From Longispora fulva (lineage in GTDB: Bacteria; Actinomycetota; Actinomycetes; Mycobacteriales; Micromonosporaceae), in NCBI RefSeq assembly GCF_015751905.1, contig NZ_JADOUF010000001.1:7254001-7318000 (forward strand): a stretch of 64,000 bases of DNA. Reading direction: 5' to 3'. The position numbers were made by a program, and so were the translations under genes. The notes below the pieces were generated by a model. It was given only the letters and a program-made list of their open reading frames with translations. It did not search any database and was not told the origin of the DNA. Within the stretch, counting starts at the first letter, position 1, and the number at the start of each line of letters is the position of its first letter. This document shows, piece after piece, positions 54,597 through 64,000 of this stretch.

Positions 54597-54610
54597 CCGT
54601 ATCGATACGG
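54597..54610. promoter_or_regulatory. 14-bp perfect palindrome upstream of the dioxygenase
   Basis: CCGTATCGATACGG lies about 110 nt upstream of the dioxygenase ATG in the gap between two minus-strand genes. Length and position fit an operator for a dimeric regulator. No regulator gene is adjacent. Confidence 0.4.
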
Positions 54611-54631
54611 TGAAAACAGGCGGCCGGGTAC

Positions 54632-56398
<1,767 letters not shown>

Positions 56399-56410
56399 GG
56401 ATCCTCACTC

Positions 56411-58390
56411 TCACTGTCCTGTCCGCACGTTCAGGTGCACATCCTGCACCCCGTCGGCACCGACCACCAAAGCGGAATCCGCACCGTCGGCGAACCGGCC
56501 GCCGAGCGCGGACACGAGCGCTGCGGTCCGGCGCGCCGGCCTGCCCGGGACGTGCGCGAGCAGCTCCACCGACCGGGCGGCGGCGAGCGTCGCGCCGAGC
56601 CGCAGCGCAGCCTCCCCCGCGGCCCCTTCCGAGGCCCTGACCAGCACCGAGGTCCAGGTCTCCGGCAGGTTCTGGCCGACGGTCACGACCAGCCGGGCAC
56701 CGGGACGGTCACCGTCGGCGACCGGGGGCGCGGCGAGCCCGACGGCCGGGGCGGCCCCAGTCCCGGCTACCAGCGGGCCGGACCCGGCCGGTGGAGCGCC
56801 GGACCCGACGCGCGGATCCGTGGCCGGGACGACCAGAATGTCCGGGGCGATCGTGGCGACCTGCTCGGCGAGGTCGCGCGCCGGGTCGGTACTGAACCGG
56901 GCCAGCGCCGGAGCGCCCAGTCCCCGCTCCCGGACCGGCGCGGCGAGGGCCTCCAGTTCGGCCATCGCCCGGGTCATGTCGAGGAGTTCCCCGGACAGGC
57001 CGGCGCCGACCTCCACCGGGGCCCGGTAGGCGACCAGGCGGCTCAGGACGACCTCCGCCGGCCGGTGCGCGTGGGCCAGGTCCGCGGCCAGGGCGACGAC
57101 GGCCGGGTCGGGGCTGGTGACCAGTATCCGGAAAGCCTCGGTCTCGCCCAAGGCGGCCTTCTCCGCGGCGGCGATGTCGCGGTCCACCTGCCGGCGCGGG
57201 TAGATCCAGGACAGCAGCGGGCCGGCCATCACCGTCGTGACCAGCGCCATTACCACCATCATCGAGAACAGCGGCCCGTCGAGCAGGCCGAGCTGCAGGC
57301 CGACGGTGAGGATGATGATCTCGGTGAGGCCCCGGGTGTTCATCAGGGCGGCCAGCGCCCCGGCCTGCCGGGCCGGCACCTTCTGGGTCCGCGCGCCGAC
57401 GAACGCCCCGACGAACTTGCCGCCGATCGCGACGGCGAGGATCAGCCCGAGTTCGAGCAGGCCACGCATGTCCATCGTGGATAGGTCGACCTTCATGCCG
57501 GACAGCACGAAGAACGCCGGCAGCAGCAGGAGCACGCTGACCTGCTCGAGCCGCTCGAGGATCTCGTGCCGGAGCGCCTCGGCGCCGACCCGGGGCATGA
57601 CGGCCCCGAAAATGAAGGCCCCGAAGATCGCGTGCACGCCGAGGTACTCCGTCGTGAAACACGACAGCAGCAACCCGACCAGGATCACGCCCAGCACGTT
57701 CGGGGTGAGCCGCCCGGCCCGGTCCCTGGCGGTGGCCAGCCGCTTCAGCAGCGGGCGCACCCCGAGGAACATCACCAGCGCGTACGGCACGGCGAGCAGG
57801 ATCCTCCAGTCCGTGGCCCCCGTGCCGGCGAAGGCCACGATGAAGGCGAGCCCGGTCCAGGCCACCACGTCGTCCACGGCGGCGGACGCGAGCGCCAGGC
57901 CGCCGACCTCGGTGCGCTGCATGCCCCGGTCGGTGAGGATCCTGGCCAGTACCGGGAACGCCGTCACCGACATCGCGGCCCCGATGAACAGCGCGAACGG
58001 CAGCACCCGGGTCACGCCGTGGTTGGCGGCCAGCCAGACGGCCAGCCCGGCCCCGAGCGCGAACGGCACCACGATCGAGCCGATCGACACCGAGGTGGCG
58101 ACCCGTTTGCGGCCCCGGACGAGCGCGGTGTCCAGTTCGTACCCGACGATGAACATGAACAGGACGAGCCCGACGTTGGCCAGCCCGGACAGGGCCGGTC
58201 GGATGTCGGTGGGCAGCACGTGGTCGGTGACGACCGTACCGAACAGGGTCGGCCCGATCAGGACCCCGGCGAAGATCTCGCCGATGACCGGCGGTTGACC
58301 GATCCGTTTGGCGACGGCGCCCAGCACGCGTGCGAGGGCGATGATCGCCGCGAGCGCGAACAGCAGAAGGCCGACCTGGTGCGCGGTCAC
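56411..58390 (-). CDS. CPA2-type Na+/H+ antiporter
   Basis: A 659-aa protein with a CPA2/KefB-like membrane domain of about 13 helices (residues 1-410). It includes Q-P-P-V-I-G-E-I-F-A-G, the D-D-V-V-A-W motif and G-A-F-I-F-G-A. The cytosolic C-terminal region (about 420-659) is Ala/Gly-rich and likely a Usp-like regulatory domain. GTG 58390 has an AGGAG site 7 nt upstream. It lies between two Ser/Thr kinase genes, which may regulate it by phosphorylation (inference). Confidence 0.9.
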   Translation of the reverse strand: MTAHQVGLLLFALAAIIALARVLGAVAKRIGQPPVIGEIFAGVLIGPTLFGTVVTDHVLPTDIRPALSGLANVGLVLFMFIVGYELDTALVRGRKRVATSVSIGSIVVPFALGAGLAVWLAANHGVTRVLPFALFIGAAMSVTAFPVLARILTDRGMQRTEVGGLALASAAVDDVVAWTGLAFIVAFAGTGATDWRILLAVPYALVMFLGVRPLLKRLATARDRAGRLTPNVLGVILVGLLLSCFTTEYLGVHAIFGAFIFGAVMPRVGAEALRHEILERLEQVSVLLLLPAFFVLSGMKVDLSTMDMRGLLELGLILAVAIGGKFVGAFVGARTQKVPARQAGALAALMNTRGLTEIIILTVGLQLGLLDGPLFSMMVVMALVTTVMAGPLLSWIYPRRQVDRDIAAAEKAALGETEAFRILVTSPDPAVVALAADLAHAHRPAEVVLSRLVAYRAPVEVGAGLSGELLDMTRAMAELEALAAPVRERGLGAPALARFSTDPARDLAEQVATIAPDILVVPATDPRVGSGAPPAGSGPLVAGTGAAPAVGLAAPPVADGDRPGARLVVTVGQNLPETWTSVLVRASEGAAGEAALRLGATLAAARSVELLAHVPGRPARRTAALVSALGGRFADGADSALVVGADGVQDVHLNVRTGQ

Positions 58391-58415
58391 CGGCGTGCTC
58401 CTAGTCGCAGGACGC

Positions 58416-59204
58416 TCACCGCAGTGCGTCGATCCGGTCGGCCACCGTCTCGGCGCTGGGCCGCTCGACGACCGGCCCCAGGCAGTCGCGGACGAGCGCG
58501 GCCACCGGCTCCGGCAGCCCAGCGGACACCACCGGCGCCGTGGACAGGATCCGGCGGAGCACGAACAGCCCGTCGTCGGCCGGCAGCTCGCCGTACAGCC
58601 CGGTGCCGGCCACCACCCGGTGCAGGAGCACGCCCAGCGACCACACGTCCCCGGCCGGGCCCGGCGGCTCGCCGTGCAGGACACCGGGGTCGGTGTACTC
58701 CGCCGACGCCATCGACCCCATCCCGGTCAGCGTCACCCCCTCGGCGAACACGTGGGACAGCCCGAGGTCGGACACCTTCGCCCCGTCGGCGTGCAGCAGG
58801 ACGTTGCCGGGCTTGATGTCGCGGTGCGCGATCCCCGCCCCGTGCAGGGCGGCGGCGGCACGTGCGGCGTGCGCGACGGCCCGCAGTCCGACGCCCGGCT
58901 CGACCGGGTCGGCGAGCGAGCCGCCGTCGAGGTACTCCGTCGCGTAGTAGAAGATCCCGTCGTGCTGCCCGGCGTCGTAGGGCGCGACCAGGTACGGCGA
59001 CCGCACCGCCGCGAACGCCGTCAGCTCCCGGGTCGCCCGTCGGAACGCGGCGGAGGTGGACTCCGCCGCCAGCACCTTGACCGCGACGTGCCCGGCCTCG
59101 ACCGGCAGCCGCGCCGGCGTCGTGGCCAGGTAGTAGTGCCCGTGGTTGCCCGAGCCCAGCGGCCGGACGAACGTGTAGTCGGCGATGCCCCGCACCGGGG
59201 TCAC
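58416..59204 (-). CDS. Small soluble Ser/Thr protein kinase
   Basis: A 262-aa protein that is little more than a kinase domain. It has the glycine loop G-S-G-N-H-G, Lys43, H-R-D-I-K-P-G-N (127-134) and D-L-G (146-148) in place of DFG. The activation segment is atypical: A-S-A-E-Y-T-D-P in place of A-P-E. It should still be active by HRD and Lys, but regulation may differ. GTG 59204 overlaps the FHA gene stop (GTGA). No membrane segment. Confidence 0.85.
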   Translation of the reverse strand: MTPVRGIADYTFVRPLGSGNHGHYYLATTPARLPVEAGHVAVKVLAAESTSAAFRRATRELTAFAAVRSPYLVAPYDAGQHDGIFYYATEYLDGGSLADPVEPGVGLRAVAHAARAAAALHGAGIAHRDIKPGNVLLHADGAKVSDLGLSHVFAEGVTLTGMGSMASAEYTDPGVLHGEPPGPAGDVWSLGVLLHRVVAGTGLYGELPADDGLFVLRRILSTAPVVSAGLPEPVAALVRDCLGPVVERPSAETVADRIDALR

Positions 59205-59776
59205 TTCCCTTCGCGGTGGGACTCGTAGCGCAGCCAGCGTTCGCCGACCGTGATCCGGGAGCCGGGCCGCAGCACGACCGGCTCGCCGGGGACGGCCCGG
59301 AACCGCTCCGAGCCGGGCAGTTCGATCCAGGTGCCGTTGGCCGAGGCCAGGTCGAGGACGTGCACGGCCCAGCCGACCAGGGCGATCCGGCAGTGCTGCC
59401 GGGACATCGAGCCGTCCGGGTCGAGCAGCCGCAGCGCGCGGGCCGAACCGGCGGCCACGAAGGGGTGGCGCTCCGGGTTGCGGCCGACCACGTAGTCGGC
59501 GTCGAGCCGGTACGTCGCCCCGTCGTCGCACAGCAGCACCCCGAGCGGGGGCCGGGGGCCCAGGCGGGTGACCAGGGTGAGCTGGACCATGCCGATGCCG
59601 CACAGCTGGCAGTACCGCGCCGACGGGTCGTTGAAGTGCTCGTTCTTGCAGCTCACGCCCTCGACGAGCACCCGGTCGTCGACGAGCTCCGTGGCCGGCT
59701 CGACGGAGGGGGCGTGCCCGGGGACGAGGAGGACGGCCTCGAACGCCGTGTCCGGGTCGGGTTCGCGGACGCTCAT
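59201..59776 (-). CDS. FHA-domain protein with zinc-ribbon-like N-terminus
   Basis: A 191-aa protein. A C-K-N-E-H...C-Q-L-C-G zinc-ribbon-like motif (about residues 43-60) precedes a C-terminal FHA domain (about 105-185). That domain has V-G-R-N-P, S-M-S-R-Q-H-C and L-A-S-A-N-G-T-W, which bind phosphothreonine. It lies between the membrane gene and the kinase, overlapping both by 4 nt (ATGA/GTGA). Probably recruits a phosphorylated partner of that kinase. Confidence 0.88.
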   Translation of the reverse strand: MSVREPDPDTAFEAVLLVPGHAPSVEPATELVDDRVLVEGVSCKNEHFNDPSARYCQLCGIGMVQLTLVTRLGPRPPLGVLLCDDGATYRLDADYVVGRNPERHPFVAAGSARALRLLDPDGSMSRQHCRIALVGWAVHVLDLASANGTWIELPGSERFRAVPGEPVVLRPGSRITVGERWLRYESHREGK

Positions 59777-60195
59777 CCGATCCGTCCGCCCCGGAACCGC
59801 CAGCGCAGGAACGGCACCCGCATCGGCCCGTTCGCGACCAGCCAGACGACGAGCCACACGACGCCGAAGTGGACGGCGAAACCGGCGAACGTCGCGCCGT
59901 GCGCGCCCGGCACCAGGTCGAGCCTCAGCAGGACCCAGAGCAGCGCGCCCTCGGGCAGCACGGTGAGCAGCCCGAACAGCGACGGCCAGTCCTTCTCCCA
60001 CCGGAACTGCATCAGCCCGTGGTACAGCACCTCCCAGCCGACGCCGAGCACGGCGACCGCCGCGAGGACCGCGAACGTGGCCCGGTAGCCGGGATCGCCC
60101 GGCAACAGGGGAGTGATCAGGGCCGTGACCAGGCCGCCGACGAGTGCCAACAGGAACAGCCGGGTCTGGATCCGGCCCGACAGGATGGGGACCAT
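59773..60195 (-). CDS. Small membrane protein, unknown function
   Basis: A 140-aa protein with four membrane helices. Short loops include a Trp/Glu/Lys-rich segment (Q-F-R-W-E-K-D-W). No family is recognised. It overlaps the FHA gene start by 4 nt and follows the flavoprotein gene by 13 nt. It is part of the same operon and might anchor the flavoprotein or the kinase-FHA module. Confidence 0.7.
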   Translation of the reverse strand: MVPILSGRIQTRLFLLALVGGLVTALITPLLPGDPGYRATFAVLAAVAVLGVGWEVLYHGLMQFRWEKDWPSLFGLLTVLPEGALLWVLLRLDLVPGAHGATFAGFAVHFGVVWLVVWLVANGPMRVPFLRWRFRGGRIG

Positions 60196-60208
60196 TGTTC
60201 TCTCTCCG

Positions 60209-61705
60209 TCAGACCGGCCGGCCGAGCAGCCACCGGAACCACTGCGAGGTGGAGCGGACCGGGCCGATCCGCGCGCACCAGCCGCGCCGGGCCAGGTCGT
60301 CGGCGATCTCCTGCGCCGCGACCTGCAACCCGAGGAACGTGTCCACGCCGGGGAAGTAGCCGCCGAGGGTGGTGGCGCCCGACGCGTACAGCGCGCCGTC
60401 GCCGCTGCCGGTGCCCTTCACCTCGAAGTGCCGCTCGACCTCCAGCCGGCCGAGCGGGTTGCGCCCGGCGCCGGAGTGCTCCAGCAGGTCGGCGAGCACC
60501 CGGTGCTCGGAGATGTCGGCCTCCAGGCCGGTGCAGTCGATGACGAAGTGCGACGTGAGGACCCGGCCGTTCACGGTACTGGCGAGCAGCCCGTGCGGCG
60601 CCGGCTCGACCTTCTCGACGGTGCCCTGCATGGCCTCGTACCACCCGGCGGCCCGACCGGCGGCCATCTGCCGCTGCCAGTGCCCGCGCTTCGGGGTGTT
60701 CGTGCCGCCCATCCGCTTGTACAGCGCGGCCCGCTCCTCGCCGTCGAGCTTGCGCATCTGTGCCTTGAGCTGCCCGCCCCACACCGACTTCGGGTAGTTG
60801 AAGCCCTGGTAGGCCCAGCCGTGCCCGCCCCGGCGGCGCATGAACACGCTGGTGCCGTGCGAGCCGGTGACGAACGTGCGGAAGATGTGCACGATCCGGG
60901 TCTGCAGGCCGTGCTTCTCCCGGTCGTCCATCAGCCGTTGCAGCACCCGGGACGCGACGATCCCGCCGCCCCGGACGATGACGGTGCCGGGCCGGGTCTT
61001 GAGGAACTCGTAGACGTGTTCGTGCGGCTCGTAGGCGTTGACGACGTGCTGGTAGTCGCGGTACTTCTCCCGGAACTCCTGCAGGTCGGGGAGGAACCGC
61101 AGCCCCGGGTACCCGACGGCGAGGTGCACGAACCGGGACCGGTAGGCGACGCGCCTGGGCCCGTCGGGCGGGGTCAGGATCGTGAAGTACCCGCCGCCCT
61201 CACGCCGCCGGACCATTCGCACGGCCCCCTTGACCAGCATCTCCGGGTACGAGATCCGGGCGCTCTCCCGTTCCAGACCCGCGAACACCGTGCCGGCCCT
61301 GGGCGTCCAGTAGTCGGAGAAGATCGGTTCGGTGAGCACCTGGGCGAGGTGGCGCAGCGACCTGTCCCGCCACGCCTCGCTCAGCGCGTAGGACGGGAAG
61401 CCCCAGATGTTGTCCGGCCGCGACGAGGAGTCCGACCGGATCCGCTGCGATCTCGGGATCTGCGACACCCGGGTCAGGTACTCGTACGTCTGCCACGGGT
61501 GGTCGATGTTGGACAGCACCCGGATCTGGTCGGTCGGCACGCCGGCGATCCGCAGGTAGTCCACTGTGACGAAAGACCCGATTCCACCACCGACGCTGAC
61601 GAACGGGACATCCTCGACCGGGATGCCGGCATCGGCCAGCATGCCGTCCGTCCAGATCGCGGCGTTCAGTAGCGCCGGGTTCAGGTCGCCAGCGGGTGTG
61701 TTCAT
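60209..61705 (-). CDS. FAD/NAD(P)-binding oxidoreductase, class unknown
   Basis: A 498-aa protein. The N-terminal nucleotide-binding region is V-S-V-G-G-G-I-G-S-F. It also has Q-I-P-R-S-Q-R, a second V-I-V-R-G-G-G-I-V-A-S motif and C-terminal G-A-T-T-L-G-G-Y-F-P-G-V-D-T-F-L-G, the FAD C-terminal loop pattern. Substrate unknown; it resembles flavin monooxygenases or N-hydroxylases only loosely. ATG 61705 fits the Rossmann start. The next gene upstream encodes another FAD/NAD(P) enzyme. Confidence 0.75.
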   Translation of the reverse strand: MNTPAGDLNPALLNAAIWTDGMLADAGIPVEDVPFVSVGGGIGSFVTVDYLRIAGVPTDQIRVLSNIDHPWQTYEYLTRVSQIPRSQRIRSDSSSRPDNIWGFPSYALSEAWRDRSLRHLAQVLTEPIFSDYWTPRAGTVFAGLERESARISYPEMLVKGAVRMVRRREGGGYFTILTPPDGPRRVAYRSRFVHLAVGYPGLRFLPDLQEFREKYRDYQHVVNAYEPHEHVYEFLKTRPGTVIVRGGGIVASRVLQRLMDDREKHGLQTRIVHIFRTFVTGSHGTSVFMRRRGGHGWAYQGFNYPKSVWGGQLKAQMRKLDGEERAALYKRMGGTNTPKRGHWQRQMAAGRAAGWYEAMQGTVEKVEPAPHGLLASTVNGRVLTSHFVIDCTGLEADISEHRVLADLLEHSGAGRNPLGRLEVERHFEVKGTGSGDGALYASGATTLGGYFPGVDTFLGLQVAAQEIADDLARRGWCARIGPVRSTSQWFRWLLGRPV

Positions 61706-61838
61706 GATTGTCCCCAGATCCCCGTGCCCACCAGCGGAGGGGAGTCCGCCGGCCACCGTGCGCGCACAGGCTATCCGATGCCGTGACGTGCTGGGAAGCG
61801 CGGAATTCCGACGCAACCTCACCCGTCGCCGGCACGTG

Positions 61839-63113
61839 TCACAGGGTCGAGGTCTGGGCCCGGATCTCCGGCACGGCCATGGTCTCCCACCACCGCCCCC
61901 GCCGCAACGGGCCCACCGTCCAGATCTCCCGCGAGGCCGCCCCGTCGCGCCCCAGGAGCATGCCGTCGTCGTCCACGTCGAGCCCGAGCCGGTGCCGGTC
62001 GAACCGGGCCAACCCGTCGGCGACCAGCGCCCGGACCAGCGGATCACCGGTCCGCCCCGCGCTCCCCGGCCCGGTGCAGTTGATCACGGTCCGGCCGGGC
62101 AGCGTCCGCCCGTCCGTCAGCGCCACGCCGCTCGCCGTGGCCTGGGCGACCTGCCCGGCCGTCACCGTGAACTCGCCGGAGTCCAGCAGCCGCTCGACGG
62201 CCGTCCCCACCACAGGGGCCATCCGGTGCCGGTGGATCTCCCAGTACCGCGCCACGTGCCGCAGGAAACGCGCCTGCTCCTCGTGGGTCAGCCCCCGCCA
62301 CAGCGCGTCGACCCGGGGCCGGAGCGCGTCGACCACCGGCCGCCAGTCCTCCGCCGTCTCCATAGCCTCCCGGGCCATCCGGAGCAGCTTGCCGAGCGAC
62401 TCGCCACCGGTCGGCAGGGAAAGAGGAGCCACCGCCAGGTCACCCGGCCGGGCGGTGTGCGCGCGCGGCAGCAGCCCGTGCCGGGACACCGCGTGCACGC
62501 CGCCGTAGTGCCCGCGCCGGGCCAGCGACAACGCGACGTCCACGGCCGTCAGGCCGGTGCCGAGCAGGATCACCGGCTCCTCTGCGCGCACGGATTCCAG
62601 CGCGCCGGCTGCCCACGGGTCGCGGACGTATCCGGGGGAGCCGACGGGCGCGCCGGGCGGGTCGGCGGTCGGGGAATGGCCCAGGGCGAGGGCGGTCCAG
62701 TCGGTGGCCAGCCGGGTGCCGTCGGCCAGTTCGACGGAGCCGGGGGTGACCCGGACGGCGCGTTGGTGGATGACCCGCAGCCGGCCCGGGTGGGTGGCGG
62801 CGGCGTGTTCGAGGGTGGCCTCCAGGTAACGGCCGTAGGCGCGGCGCGGCAGGAAGTCGTCCGGACCGCCCCGCAGTCGCTGCCAGGTGCACCACCGCAC
62901 GAAGTCGTCGGGTACGTCCGCCAGCGCGCTCATCTTCCCCGCCCGCGAGTTGAGCAGGTGCCATGCGTCGTCCGTGTCGTACGCGACGCCCCGCCCGAGG
63001 CGGTCGCGGGGCTCGACGAGCTGGACCGCGCCGTCCCGGGTCCGGAGCAGGTGCGCGGCGACGATCGCGCCACTGCAGCCGCCGCCCACGACGGTCATCA
63101 CTCTTCGGCTCAT
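61839..63113 (-). CDS. FAD/NAD(P)-binding protein (NAD_binding_9-like)
   Basis: A 424-aa protein. The FAD motif V-V-G-G-G-C-S-G-A is at the N-terminus, followed by Y-D-T-D-D-A-W-H-L-L-N-S-R-A-G-K-M-S-A. A second nucleotide motif is I-L-L-G-T-G-L-T-A-V-D-V-A-L-S-L. The I-N-C-T-G-P motif precedes the C-terminus. It matches the FAD-NAD(P)-binding family that shuttles electrons to unknown substrates. It is on the same strand and 133 nt upstream of the second flavoprotein gene. Confidence 0.85.
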   Translation of the reverse strand: MSRRVMTVVGGGCSGAIVAAHLLRTRDGAVQLVEPRDRLGRGVAYDTDDAWHLLNSRAGKMSALADVPDDFVRWCTWQRLRGGPDDFLPRRAYGRYLEATLEHAAATHPGRLRVIHQRAVRVTPGSVELADGTRLATDWTALALGHSPTADPPGAPVGSPGYVRDPWAAGALESVRAEEPVILLGTGLTAVDVALSLARRGHYGGVHAVSRHGLLPRAHTARPGDLAVAPLSLPTGGESLGKLLRMAREAMETAEDWRPVVDALRPRVDALWRGLTHEEQARFLRHVARYWEIHRHRMAPVVGTAVERLLDSGEFTVTAGQVAQATASGVALTDGRTLPGRTVINCTGPGSAGRTGDPLVRALVADGLARFDRHRLGLDVDDDGMLLGRDGAASREIWTVGPLRRGRWWETMAVPEIRAQTSTL

Positions 63114-63214
63114 CCGGAAACCTCCCGCGCCGCTCTGCGTAGTCGCAGCCTAACTCCTATCTCTACTAATCCGATAGGAAAAGCTGGCTTGAGATTGTGC
63201 TGGACAATGACCTC

Positions 63215-64000
63215 ATGATCCGCGTGACAGCCCCGACCGAGGGCCGCAACCCGAGAACCCTGGACCTGGACCTGCTGTCGACCCGGGACCTGCTGGCCAC
63301 CCTCAACGCCGAGGACGCGACGGTGCCCGGGGCCGTGGCCGGCGTGCTCGACGCCCTGGCCGGGGTCGTCGACCGCGCCGTGGCGGCCCTGGCGGCCGGC
63401 GGGTCGGTGCACTACTTCGGCGCCGGCACCTCCGGCCGGCTCGGCTGCCTGGACGCCGCGGAGATCCCCCCGACGTACGGCGTCCCGGCGGGCTGGTTCC
63501 AGGCGCACCTCGCCGGCGGGCCCGGCGCGATGTGGCACGCCGTGGAGAACGCGGAGGACGACTTCGAGGCGGGCGAGGCCGAGGCGCTGGCCAGCGTCCA
63601 CCCCGGCGACGTGGTGATCGGGATCGCCGCGAGCGGCCGGACGCCGTACGTGCTGGGCGCGCTGGCGGCCAGTACCCCCGACTGTTTCACGGTGTTGATC
63701 TGCTCGAACCCGGCGGCGATCGCGCACGTCGACGTGCTCGTCGCCCCCGACACCGGCCCGGAGCCGGTCCTGGGCTCGACCCGGATGAAGGCCGCCACCG
63801 CCCAGAAGCTGATCCTGAACGCCTTCTCGACGGCCACCATGGTCCGCCTCGGCCGGGTCTACTCCAACCTGATGGTCGACCTGTCGGCCGCCAACGCGAA
63901 ACTGCGCGGCCGGCGCCTGAGCCTGCTGATGGAGGCGACGGGAGTGACCGAGGCCGTGGCGACCACCGCGCTCGCCGAGGCCGGCGACGAACTGAAGGTG
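63215..64000 (+). CDS. murQ: N-acetylmuramic acid 6-phosphate etherase MurQ, cut by window end
   Basis: Cleaves MurNAc-6-phosphate to GlcNAc-6-phosphate and lactate in cell-wall recycling. The visible 262 residues start M-I-R-V-T and contain T-E-G-R-N-P. The SIS-domain motif G-A-G-T-S-G-R-L-G, the catalytic-region D-A-A-E-I-P-P-T and I-G-I-A-A-S-G-R-T-P follow, then G-S-T-R-M-K-A. The 3' end lies outside the window. It is divergent from the FAD/NAD(P) gene. Confidence 0.93.
   Translation, partial: MIRVTAPTEGRNPRTLDLDLLSTRDLLATLNAEDATVPGAVAGVLDALAGVVDRAVAALAAGGSVHYFGAGTSGRLGCLDAAEIPPTYGVPAGWFQAHLAGGPGAMWHAVENAEDDFEAGEAEALASVHPGDVVIGIAASGRTPYVLGALAASTPDCFTVLICSNPAAIAHVDVLVAPDTGPEPVLGSTRMKAATAQKLILNAFSTATMVRLGRVYSNLMVDLSAANAKLRGRRLSLLMEATGVTEAVATTALAEAGDELKV

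Overview
The window comes from a high-GC actinobacterium, most likely of the Micromonosporaceae or a close relative. This rests on strongly G/C-ending codons in almost every gene, a type VII secretion (ESX) edge with EccE, a CysO/JAMM-protease/CysM cysteine module, a SARP regulator, an XRE/DUF397 pair, many eukaryotic-type Ser/Thr kinases and an ECF sigma factor. It is chromosomal, since it carries housekeeping genes such as murI, rph, rdgB, orn, clpS, bcp and three tRNAs.

Layout. 1-3.7 kb: edge of a type VII secretion locus (proline-rich protein, an ESX-associated protein, eccE). 3.9-12 kb: SARP regulator, then clpS, a DUF2017 gene, a JAMM protease, an unusually long cysO and cysM, followed by murI, an MBL hydrolase, rph and rdgB. 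12-19.6 kb: a tRNA with anticodon UAG and a short variable loop, an HNH nuclease, a PLDc_N protein, bcp, and a divergent envelope cluster. On the minus strand the cluster holds ECF sigma, MauE/DoxX, DsbA and a membrane protein; on the plus strand it holds a zinc-finger anti-sigma, CopC-CopD and YcnI. 20-40.3 kb: mainly exported and regulatory genes (L,D-transpeptidase, SGNH lipoprotein, ROK regulator, HelD/HelR-like helicase, VanJ-like phosphodiesterase, M36 and M1 metallopeptidases, CAP protein, HTH regulators, GNAT, epimerase, orn).

40.8-51.3 kb: a roughly 10.4 kb integrated element sits in the 3' end of tRNA-Lys(CUU). It is bounded by identical 31-bp direct repeats and has a tyrosine integrase next to the tRNA. 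It carries a Phd/RelE-type toxin-antitoxin pair, decayed IS110- and IS256-type transposases, and a low-GC five-gene core. The core is a tight three-gene operon (80-aa protein, 792-aa SMC-like ATPase, 325-aa protein of unknown family), convergent with a Ser/Thr kinase and a DNA methyltransferase. No known defence system named here matches this set, and it is the best candidate in the window for an undescribed conflict system.

51.4-64 kb: a secreted three-repeat protein with a TTG start, a secreted intradiol dioxygenase fused to a chitin/cellulose-binding module, then a minus-strand cluster of two FAD/NAD(P)-binding enzymes, a membrane protein, an FHA protein, two Ser/Thr kinases and a CPA2-type Na+/H+ antiporter. 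The window ends inside murQ.
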